Positions 55,290 through 64,000 of a stretch of 64,000 nucleotides of DNA are shown one piece after another. Origin of the DNA: Brienomyrus brachyistius (lineage: Eukaryota > Chordata > Actinopteri > Osteoglossiformes > Mormyridae). Location of the stretch: assembly GCF_023856365.1 (NCBI RefSeq), contig NC_064551.1, positions 14,483,027 through 14,547,026 of the forward strand, read 5' to 3'. Below the pieces are notes generated by a model. The model ran no database searches. It was given only the letters and a program-made list of their open reading frames with translations, and was not told the origin of the DNA. A program made the translations under genes and the position numbers. Positions within the stretch are counted from its first letter, which is position 1; every line of letters begins with the position of its first letter.

Positions 55290-56495
55290 ATGGATGGGTT
55301 TTTTCCATCCATGAAGTATGGATGCAGCTCCAAATTACACTGCTCTCCATTTTTAATGTGTAATATCACCAAGAACGGTTCCTTTAAGTGGGACCAATGC
55401 CTAAGAAACAGGGAAAAAAAACCTAGTAGTGACTTTTTTGCACTTAGCTGAGTCAGACGAAGAAATTGCAGTGAAGGTGGAAAGCATGTGAATTGTTTGC
55501 ATCGCCCAGCCTTCGCAGCACTGCAGTTTGACACTGCATTGGTGTTTGTAACGATACAGTCAGACATGATGATGCTCACCCACTTTCACTGAGTAATCAG
55601 GATTCTTCTATTTACACCATTACTGTAGCTATGAATTTTTATATACTTTTTGAATTGCATTAACTGTATTTCCTTTGAACTATACTGCATTACAGTTTTC
55701 CAAGCTCTAGACAGATTAAAAACCTGGTTAAAAACCATTAACCCCCCAAAGCCAGAGTCATTTTTCCTTAATAGAAAATAAACACTGGCAAATCCCCATT
55801 TGCACAGGATTTTCTCAGCAATCACCTTTGAAAGCACTGCCTTACATATTTCCATGCATATAACAGGGTCAGAAGCACTCGAGACCAAGACCTGTGGCAC
55901 TTCATGTCAATGCACTGCTTCTGAATGAATGTTGCTGAGGGGGGAGACCTATTAGGCCCCCTACGTACTCACTGGCAGTGTGCACATTTAATTGGCTGGA
56001 ACTTGAAACCTATGTGAATCTTGAACGGCTGGCAGGTAGTGGATCCACTGCTTCTGGCACTGCTCATCTCCGAGAGGCCTGAGGGACAAACTCTCTTCTC
56101 ATTTCTGCCACAGTGCCCCCCCTACCCTCCCCCCGGAACCCATGGGAATCCCATGGAGCAAAACCTGGGAGCAGTCATTCAGTAAGTGATTGCATTACAC
56201 CTGAAAGCCCAGTGGAAGTGATGTTCTACAATGGAACCGATGAAACACTGAGGAGTTCAGCATGGAGACTGGAGTAACCCTGTGGAGTCTAGGAGCTGAA
56301 TATGCGCAATTCTGTCAAAGTGAGAGACAGCTCTGCCACCACCTGTAGATAAGTAACCTTATCGATGCACAAAATGGCACTTTCCCTACTTCCAATCTGG
56401 CCTAATCTCTGGCATATCAAAATATCAATGCACTGAAATACAGTCATTTTACAAGGTCCCAGTGAGCATGAAAGCTGTTCCTGAAAGCACAGGGG
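55290..56495. other. No gene seen
   Basis: A CCATCCATGAAGTATGGATG palindromic remnant at 55306-55325 and C-rich patches near 56110. No coding pattern. Confidence 0.4.
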
Positions 56496-56497
56496 AC

Positions 56498-56700
56498 ACC
56501 TATCCATCACAGGGCTCACTATGAGCCATTTACAGACTTCAGCTCACATAATCGCACATTTATTTGGACTGCGGCAGGACCAGAAACTCATACAAATGCA
56601 AGGAAATGGTACCTCCAGACGCAGAGCCAATAGCAGGACTCAAACCCACAATCAACGAGTTTTCGAGCTTCAAGATTCCCCACTGAGCCACTGTGAGGGG
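56498..56700 (-). mobile_element. Diverged SINE, minus strand
   Basis: The minus strand reads CCCCTCACAGTGGCTCAGTG (A-box-like), GGGTTTGAGTCCTGCTATTG (B box), and GCAGTCCAAATAAATGTGCG in the body, ending GAGCCCTGTGATGG. Same general family as the copy at 3985-4300. Confidence 0.6.
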
Positions 56701-57135
56701 CTGAGATGCTTTGCACAAATGTGCCTTTTTTTGTTTTTTTCTTGAAGATCTAAACATTTTCAAACTATTTGTGCCATTGGATTTTCAGTAAAAAGCCAAA
56801 AATGAGGTCAAGTGACAGAGAGATTTGAAATTGCCCGGGGCCATCAGACCGAAGCACCAACAACAAGCATGAAATCAGAACAGACTAGCGACTGAGGTCC
56901 AGCATATTTAGAAATCTGCCTTATTTATGATGTCTGTAATGGGATGCAGCTCATACTCAATGCAACCCCTCTGAGTGATCCTACATTATGTCCAAAAAAC
57001 AGACTTCATGTTAAATCACACAGCTGTATGTGCATATTCCTGCCCTGTCTTCTATGTCATCCGCTCATACATCGATAGAGTGCAAGAACAGTCTACTAGA
57101 TTCATGACATAAATAGAAATGAAATTTAGCACATA
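56701..57135. other. No gene seen
   Basis: Short stretch without recognised repeats or coding pattern. Confidence 0.35.
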
Positions 57136-57138
57136 CAA

Positions 57139-57440
57139 TAGGGCCCTATTTTAACGACATGAATGAAGCACTTTTGATAGTTTAGCCCTGGAAAAAAACG
57201 ATCGCTGTACCAGGCACATGATCCACAATGGCTGTACTTGCTCTCATAATTGGTAATATTTGGGCTGCATTATCGTGTAATCCAATCAGAGTGTCACCTC
57301 CCGTTCCTGCATTCATTTTAAGACCGGCACGCTCATGAGGGCTCAGATGGGCTGACGTACATTTACTATTTAAGCAACGTGGGCGCTGCATGGAAAAATG
57401 ACAACCAAATTGAGCTCATGCTAGCAGTGATACCTGCGTC
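57139..57440 (+). mobile_element. Terminus of a hAT-like non-autonomous element
   Basis: Begins TAGGGCCCTATTTTAACGAC, the terminal motif of a common fish repeat normally ending with its reverse complement. The right terminus is not found, and the interior (TTTAAGCAACGTGGGCGCTGC) is diverged, so boundaries on the right are uncertain. Confidence 0.45.
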
Positions 57441-57990
57441 ACGCTAGGTGTACAATACCACCAATGGCGATGCCTTCAAGGTCAACGGTAGGTCCTCCAG
57501 TATAGTTGGAGGTTAGGTTTGGCTATCGTTATCATCACTCTTATCACTCTCCAGTGGGTAAGCTGCAGCCAGTTAAGTAATTCCATTACAGGAGAATTCC
57601 CGCTATTTGTTATGTTCAGTATCTATTTACCCGTCCTTGCAGAATGCCAAGGGCACATTTTCCTGATGAAGTACTCCTTCTGGATATCACTAAGAATATA
57701 GCTGAAATTTCAGCCTAGGACCTGGGTGAAGATCTGTGAATACCACACCATGCCTTTGAGACTAACTACATACATTCATGCGCATATATAGATACATAAT
57801 AGATACATTCATATTAAATAGTTAACTTAGCACAAATCAAAGGGATTTCCTTTTATCTTTTCATTTTCTTTGTTCCCTTTTCATGAGAGATCAAAAATAT
57901 TAGTTGGATAAATCATGTGTATCTTGTCACCATCATCAAAGTTCCTCATTATAAAAATGTCAAGTCAAATACATAATATATATCAGGTCT

Positions 57991-58487
57991 TCACTCTATA
58001 TGCATGGCTCTCCACTGCATATGCATGGATCTCCACTGCATATACATGGCTCCCCATTACATATGCATGGCTCACCACTGCATATACATGGTTCTTTTCT
58101 GCATATACAAGGTTCTTCTCTGCATATCCATGGCTCTCCCCTGCATATACATGTGTGATACCCGGCTCGTCCACTCCTCGTGTGTGCCACGCCCCCTGGT
58201 TTCCCACGTGTTCTTCCCTGATCGTTTCCACCTGTGTCTGCTTATTAAGTCATGTCCTATTTAAGTCCTGGTCTTGCCTGTTACCCTCGTCCGTCATTGC
58301 GTGAATTGTGCAGCTTGTGTGGATCTCTTGTGGTTAGTGTGGTGTCCATGTTCCCGGTATTCCAGTCCCAGAATAAACCCCAGATTTCCCCAGTTCTGCC
58401 TCGTCTGCCTGGTCTGTGGCCACCTACCCGCACATTCACCTGTTCGCCCACTCCCGAGCGTGACAACATGGCTCTCCACTGCATATA
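57991..58487. repeat. 21-bp minisatellite, about 8 copies, interrupted by an LTR
   Basis: Units of GGCTCTCCACTGCATATGCA plus T run from 58006 to 58152 (seven copies, with a partial one before). After the LTR at 58154-58465 the array resumes as ATGGCTCTCCACTGCATATAG to 58487. The ATATGCAT core is palindromic. Because 21 is divisible by 3, several frames stay open on both strands; this is not evidence for coding. Confidence 0.9.
58154..58465 (+). mobile_element. Solo LTR, 312 bp, with perfect 5-bp target duplication
   Basis: Starts TGTGATACCCGG and ends GAGCGTGACA, so the ends are TG...CA, with a short inverted TGT/ACA. It is flanked on both sides by ACATG (58149-58153 and 58466-58470). Inside are CCTATTTAAGTCC (TATA-like, near 58260) and AGAATAAACCCC (polyadenylation signal, near 58373), in the order promoter then poly(A). 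It lies inside the 21-bp array, proving insertion. No second LTR or internal region is present, as expected after LTR-LTR recombination. Which retroelement clade it came from cannot be told from the LTR. Confidence 0.8.
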
Positions 58488-58489
58488 GA

Positions 58490-59130
58490 AGAGACCAGGA
58501 AACACTGAATTTTTCAGCTAGAGTTCTCAAACTTTTACACAAAGTACCCACACTTGTTTACTCCAAATGTCACAAATTCAAATCTTTGTAAGAATATCAC
58601 AGACCTTGTGAATTGATGTCAAATATATGGTGTTGCTTTGTTACAACCTACCCCACTACCAGGGTTAGTTGTAACACATGCTGGAGTAAGTTGTAACAAT
58701 TACATTATTATAAGAAACAAAAACAGAGGCCGCACCATTCAAAAAGAGGTTTACTGAAATAAAAGAAATTACAGTCCAGAAAAATTTCCCTTTCTCTGTT
58801 ACAAACCATAACTCAAAGTTACAATGGTGCCAAATAAATGCTGGTAAACTTGGAGTGCAAACTGGGTAGGTCCAGAGACCACACAGGGCACATTTTACCC
58901 ACAATTCATTTGACTTTGACTTTGAATTCCTTTGAATTGCCGACTTGCTCCATACAGGCAAAACACAAGTTTTCTTCATCTGGGATCTCAGAAAGCTCAG
59001 CGTTGGTTTGTAAATTGTTCTTTGTGGGTTTTCTCTCCGTTTTCTTTTGTTTGTTTTCACTCTTTCATAGGATACTCTTTCTTACATTTTTGCTTCCTCT
59101 TCTCTGTTTTTTTTCAATCGATGATTTTTG
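58490..59130. other. No gene seen
   Basis: AT-rich. A 131-codon minus-strand frame at 58665-59060 and plus frames at 58838-59264 overlap; the right end of the plus frame belongs to the Tigger-like remnant described next. Confidence 0.4.
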
Positions 59131-59139
59131 TCCATGAAA

Positions 59140-59607
59140 ATTTACTGGAAAAGAATCACCCGAATAAGAGCGTAGCAGTGCGAGCGGTGAATCTGTTTAA
59201 CGGCAATGCAATGTCACATTTCCGCAAAATCGAAAAGGAGACAAAAGCGGCTGTCATTGGATAGGTTCCTTGTTAAAGTCGCACAAAAAGAAAAACATTC
59301 CAGTGAGCCAATAGATAGCAGTGATTCCGTTAGTTATAGTGAAAATCGTCCTACAAAATAGCCCTCTTCTTCTCCTCTCTCTCGTCTCCTTCACACCATC
59401 CACGATTCTAAAGGTAAAGGGCAGGATAATTTGTTTTATGTATTTTACTTTATATTTTGTATTAACCATATTTATATTTTTGCCTTGTGGAAAGAATCAT
59501 CTCAGTTTCCATTATTTCTTATGGGAAAATTTGCTTTGATATACGAGTGTTTTGGATTACAAGCACGTTTCCGGAACGAATTATGCTCGCAAACCGAGGT
59601 ACCACTG
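59140..59607 (+). pseudogene. 3' end of a pogo/Tigger-like transposon
   Basis: At 59147-59264 a plus-strand frame ends with NHPNKSVAVRAVNLFN, then AMSHFRKI and a K-rich end, the C-terminal pattern of CENP-B-like Tigger/pogo transposases. The 3' noncoding part follows, with TTATGGGAAAATTTGCTTTG and CGCAAACCGAGGTACCACTG as the terminal repeat, then TA (59608-59609), the expected target dinucleotide. Only the last part of the transposase is readable; the DDE domain is absent. Confidence 0.7.
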
Positions 59608-59609
59608 TA

Positions 59610-62335
59610 TGTCATAAGACTAATCAAGGCAGGCTTGTAAGAGAGGGCTGAGGATTCAGTAAAACTGGAGGGCTGAAATTAAATCAAAACTTCCATGAAA
59701 TTTCCTGAAGAAGTGTCACGCTGCTTTCAGTATTAATTATGCCTTTCAGTCCCTTAAGTGTTGGAAGCTGTGATTTTAAATCGTGCTCTTAGACACTGCT
59801 CCCCTGATAATTCACATTATATTAAATTATTGATCCATTTATGCTTTTATACTGGGGAAAAAAAAATCTTTACTCTAAAACTTTAATGGTTAATCCTACA
59901 CTTTGATGACATGTTGCATTTAATTACAGAATTAAAAAAATATATACACCCATTTCTCACGCCATTTATTATAATGCATTAAACTTTATTCCAATAACAA
60001 AATAGAATAAGAAAAAATGATTTATACTGCTTGTAAATGTTTTGCATATATTATGAATTGCTGAAAAAACTATGCTTGGAAAGCTAATATAAAAATAAAG
60101 GGTATACAGTCCTTTAAGGAGGGAAAACATCACAGAAGTTGGACCAAACTGGGCGATTTGAGTGGAGATGTAAGATGATGAAACTGAAAGTGAGACTCTG
60201 CACGGTTACATCCGCCCACAACAGACCCCAGGGTAGAATTAATCCCGGTCTTTTGCGAAAGGGAACAGCAATACGGTTTGGATCCGTACATGATGACATT
60301 GTAAAATAACGCTTCCCCCCAGAAAATAATACCACTGCGGTTAGTAATCAGCACTCACTGCTGGCTTTTGGAGACACATTCTTCAGCACATTACTTATGA
60401 TGATGGCAAAACTGATAAAGTTTTTCATCATTAAAAGCGTGTCCATCAGTTGCAGTAAACAGAGGAAACACACAGCTACGCAAAATAACAGCTATCCCTA
60501 TGCATCCACTTTTCGAATTGGAACATCGGTGCATCAGAAATCCTGCATTACTTTTCAGATGACGTTGTTGTTATCTTAATATAATTAACGCGTGTTTCGT
60601 TTATCTGTGGTCTTCACAGGATTCTTTGCATGAAACCAAACTCACCAAAAAAGGAAAGAAATTCCCCCAAAAATGTCAGAGAAATGAATATTTAAGTAAT
60701 CACTGACACGCCACTTTAACTGTAATGAAAAATGTCCCTGGTAGAGGAAATAAATGTGGTCCATCTTCTGTAACCAGAGCCTACAAAGTAATTCTAAATC
60801 CTGCTGCATATTTCAATGCTTGTCATCTCTATTTGCAAAGTCGCACTGAATGTAAACCAATGTGTCTTTCAGACTTCCAACGGATTATCTAAACTGTCAC
60901 TTCCCAACTGTGAAAGCCCCTCCGCCCCTAGAGTGTGACATAATTAACTTTGTCTTTCCGTCCTATTAAAGTACGTCCCTGACTCTTCCTGATTTATGCA
61001 AAATCAGCAGAGGATGAGGTTTTGCCATACTGATCTTCGGAACACAGAACACTTCTGACTTCCCGTGATGCTTTGAAGCACAGTTTGGCTCCTTTCTGTC
61101 TCTTGATGCTTAGAGAGGCATGAGGCTTGATGTTCGACGAACGAGCTGCTGAGCACATGTGAGGCGGAGACGCAGTTGTCACACTCACGATGTGTGCAAA
61201 TGCGCAGACCACTAAGGATCACTGGCTGGAAACCAGTGGGAGATTTCTACAGTCTACTGGGGACCGTCATGAGAATTGCTCAGGCATAGATATTAACATA
61301 ACATGTTTTCAAAAAGCCATATATACAGGTAAAAAGCTTTTATTACATTCTGAAGGGCAGTTATAAAGCTAATAGAGGTTATTAAACATGGAGTCTACTC
61401 ATCAACAAATCTCGAGGCAGTAGGCAGAGTGGATTACGTCCCAGAGGAAATAAGTAGCTGTAAAAATGGTTAAGATTGCAGGCCACGGAAGTCACCTTGC
61501 ACAGATGCCTCTGCAAAGCAACTGAAAGATAATTCCAGCTCTGCACTTATGGCTGCCTTTCTTATTTTATGCACTGTAACTCCACAATAATAGCAACACC
61601 AAATACACACTGGAGTCCTCTTCTAGATTAGTGACTGATTAATGCATGTGATGCTTCACCATCACGTGGCCCGATTGATAATGATTAATATTGATGACAC
61701 AACATCACAATGACAGTTGTGTCACACAAACAAAGATGCATAAGTATTTTGTAGGTGTATCTAGTCAATATATAGGCATTCTGCATATGAGGCTCTCAGG
61801 TCATGTACAGCTAAACTTTTCAGGTGATGTAATAAGTACCAGAAGACAAGATAGTAGGGATGGTGAAATTCACCGATTTGCGTCTGTGCTCTGACATAAA
61901 AGCTCATAATGTGACAGTTCCAATTAAAGTTTGCAACGGAATACAATCTGTGATGAACTTAGGATATGTAATTTCTAACATCTTTGCATTGGTAAAATTC
62001 AATTTTTTAATTCAGAACAGTGAATTAAAAATTTTGCTTTATTATTTTCATATTATTTATTTAGTTCACAACTGGTGTTCATAATGTTTTCAGGGGTCAT
62101 TAGGCTTACAGGCTCAGGTGGGCATGACTTTTATTGCAAAACTGCTTGTATTTGTAAGCTGTTCTGCACAAAACCAGCTTTCTTTTGTGTCTGTGTTTGA
62201 TAAGCTAAAATATTGGCTCCAGGGTCATCCGACTTTAACTTAAGCCATCCGTATTTTTCTATGTTGAAGCATGTTTGATAATGAGCCAGGTGGAAGGTTA
62301 TTTGGTTCATTTAAAAGATTTTGATTTGTGTGCGT
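59610..62335. other. No gene seen; one regulatory-like patch
   Basis: AT-rich to about 60100. From 60120 to 60350 there is better-balanced unique sequence (AGGTAAGATGATGAAAC-type and TAGAATTAATCCCGG motifs) that may be conserved noncoding DNA. 61630-61700 has GATTAATGCATGTGATG and CCGATTGATAATGATTAATATTG. No repeat or coding pattern. Confidence 0.35.
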
Positions 62336-62338
62336 GTC

Positions 62339-62341
<3 letters not shown>

Positions 62342-62387
<46 letters not shown>
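62342..62387. repeat. (GT)n microsatellite, 23 units
   Basis: Pure GT run. Confidence 0.95.
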
Positions 62388-62390
<3 letters not shown>

Positions 62391-62391
<1 letters not shown>

Positions 62392-62470
62392 CTGAACTTG
62401 AATTTCTCAACCCAAATTGAAGTTGATTAGGCGATAAGTTCAAATTTGGGTTCTTTAATTCAAGTTCAGG
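62391..62470. repeat. Inverted repeat, about 31-nt arms, next to (GT)n
   Basis: Left arm 62391-62421 (CCTGAACTTGAATTTCTCAA then CCCAAATTGAA) and right arm 62439-62470 (TTCAAATTTGGGTTC then TTTAATTCAAGTTCAGG), loop 17 nt. Degenerate TTCAAATTCAGG and TCCAAGTTCAGG modules continue to about 62565. Probably part of an AT-rich repeat family; not named. Confidence 0.7.
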
Positions 62471-62570
62471 TAAACACATTCAAATTCAGGTTCTGGTATT
62501 CAGGTATTGAAATTCATGTGCAGGTTAACGCACTCAGATTCAGTTAAATAAATCCAAGTTCAGGTTGTGG

Positions 62571-63455
62571 ATTGTCTGATGTGATGCCATATCATAGCCC
62601 ATTTGCTGATGTTACAGTTCCAAATTCTGAGAGCAGCTTTGCAGTGATGCCAGGATGGAGCTGTTTTTCTTTGGTCCTGGGTCCTACTATAGCAACACCT
62701 GGAACCAATTCCTGACACCTTGGCACCTTGTTGTTGGAAATGAGGACCACCCTTCACAGGTTTACCCTGTCCACTGGAGTTATCGAGTGGGAAGCAGCAC
62801 ATGGTCTGGGTTACATAAATGTTTAATTATTAGTAGAAGCTCTTTGCCATTATTATTTAGAAATGTCAGTAACAGCAATATCAATTTCTCATCAAACATT
62901 TTACATTCACATAGATTTTGAAATGCACTGCATCGCAATAAAGGTGAAACGTATCGTGTCGCAATAGTTTCTTGTTTCATATGTATCTTTAATGTATTGG
63001 ATAATTGGCGACGCATTGAAATGTGCTTGGGAACACAGCAGTGATGGAGATGTACATCATTACAAGATACGGAATAATATATTTATGTGAAGGAGAATAA
63101 TGCTGACAACTCAAACATGAAAATGGCAATATTTTATAATTTACCATTTGAACATGCAATCTTCGGTCATAGGGATATAGGGTTGTCAATAATAAAATAT
63201 GAACATTTCAAAATGGATTATTCCCAAACCAGGTTATTAAATTGATATTCGCTGCATATGTAATGCTAAATATACACTTGCTACCAAGATAAACAACTAA
63301 ATATATGTAGTTTATACCTATATATTTGGAAAGTTCCTCTGGTTGTTTTTTTTAAATGTTTCTCTGGCAAAGACTCACGGGGCTCGTTAAACAGCTTGGT
63401 GAAATTTCAGTCGTATACCGCAGTACTGTAAGCATGCATATATGTGTATGTTTGT
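62571..63455. other. No gene seen
   Basis: AT-rich, no recognised element. Confidence 0.4.
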
Positions 63456-63458
63456 GTG

Positions 63459-63821
63459 TCCATCCATCCATCCATCCATTTTCCAAACCGCTTATCCTAC
63501 TCGGTCACAGGGGGTCGGGAACCTATCCCAGAAGCAATGGGCACGAGGCAGGGAACAACCCAGGATGGGGGGCCAGCCCATCGCAGGGCACACTCACACA
63601 CTATTCACACACACATACACTCCCTTGGGTAATTTACCAAGTGCAATTAGCCTCAGCATGTTTTTGGACTGTGGGGGGAAACCGGAGTACCCGGAGGAAA
63701 CCCCACGACGACATGGGGAGAACATGCAAACTCCACACACATGTGACCCAGGCGGAGACTTGAACCCTGGCCCCAGAGGTATGAGGCGACAGTGCTAACC
63801 ACTACACCACCATGCCGCCCC
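63459..63821 (-). mobile_element. tRNA-derived SINE, full length, minus strand
   Basis: Reversed (ATGG)n tail at 63460-63480, then the body in reverse order. The minus strand starts GGGGCGGCATGGTGGTGTAG TGGTTAGCACTG (A box) with B box AGGGTTCAAGTCTCCGCC, and keeps CCTCCGGGTACTCCGGTTTC and GTGCCCTGCGATGGGCTGG. ATGTTTG occurs on both outer flanks (63440s and 63823-63829), a possible short target duplication. Nearly as well preserved as the copy at 16.0 kb. Confidence 0.9.
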
Positions 63822-63956
63822 GATGTTTGCATCTGTATACATAAATATTTTTTTAATGTTTAAAATATATTTTAATGGTCATCATGGCTGCATTGTTGAC
63901 ATGCATAAGTTGAATTCTCACCTCCTTTCCTGGATGAACAGATTGTATAGGTTTCA

Positions 63957-63961
<5 letters not shown>

Positions 63962-64000
<39 letters not shown>
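63962..64000. repeat. (TA)n microsatellite, cut by window end
   Basis: Pure TA repeat running to the last base. Confidence 0.95.

Noticed and set aside
57983..58304. Tyr/Ala-rich or Cys/Ile-rich repeat proteins
   Set aside because: Frames come from the 21-bp array and run into the LTR insertion.

Overview
This 64 kb window reads as nuclear DNA of a ray-finned fish, not a prokaryote or virus. No intact protein-coding gene could be recognised on either strand. Open frames are short and mostly random, and most of the longest lie inside tandem repeats or transposon relics. The vertebrate assignment rests on (CA)n/(GT)n, (TA)n and (GA)n microsatellites, long homopolymer C/G runs and a TTAGGG block. 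The fish assignment rests on Tc1-like, pogo/Tigger-like and hAT-like DNA transposon relics, a Ty3/Gypsy relic, and many copies of a tRNA-derived SINE ending in (ATGG)n. The SINE sequence feels like that of osteoglossomorph (mormyrid-like) fishes, but this is only an impression.

Layout. 1-1.2 kb: minus-strand Ty3/Gypsy pol remnant cut by the window start. 3.5-8.7 kb: SINEs, a local dispersed repeat, a (TG)-associated MITE and a strong 50-nt-arm hairpin. 11-12.5 kb: GC-rich DNA with regulatory-like motifs and a 27-base C run. 14.9-15.4 kb: a minus-strand stretch that looks coding but is unidentified. 15.6-20.2 kb: two abutting SINEs, an hAT-type MITE, a perfect-TIR MITE and a palindromic MITE. 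22.6-28.1 kb: microsatellites, a V-SINE-like copy, a MITE split by a 300-bp solo LTR, an internally deleted Tc1 element and a 41-bp minisatellite. 33.3-34.4 kb: a 36-bp minisatellite organised into a 252-bp higher-order repeat, with reading frames open on both strands. 38.9-39.7 kb: decayed Tc1 transposase. 46.7-47.7 kb: interstitial telomeric repeat, SINE, and a 24-bp minisatellite. 48.6-51.1 kb: MITE and two Tc1 fragments. 54.7-59.6 kb: SINE with an LTR-like insertion in its tail, an hAT-like terminus, a 21-bp tandem array split by a solo LTR with a perfect 5-bp target duplication, and a Tigger-like 3' end. 62-64 kb: microsatellites, a palindrome and a SINE.

Between the repeats lie long single-copy stretches, some with homeodomain-like, octamer and nuclear-receptor motifs. 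These look like conserved noncoding elements in a gene desert or a large intron, but that cannot be shown without cross-species alignment. No operon or pathway logic applies. The informative content is the repeat stratigraphy and a few unexplained structures, chiefly the 252-bp higher-order repeat, the 7.1 kb hairpin and the unidentified coding-like segment near 15 kb.
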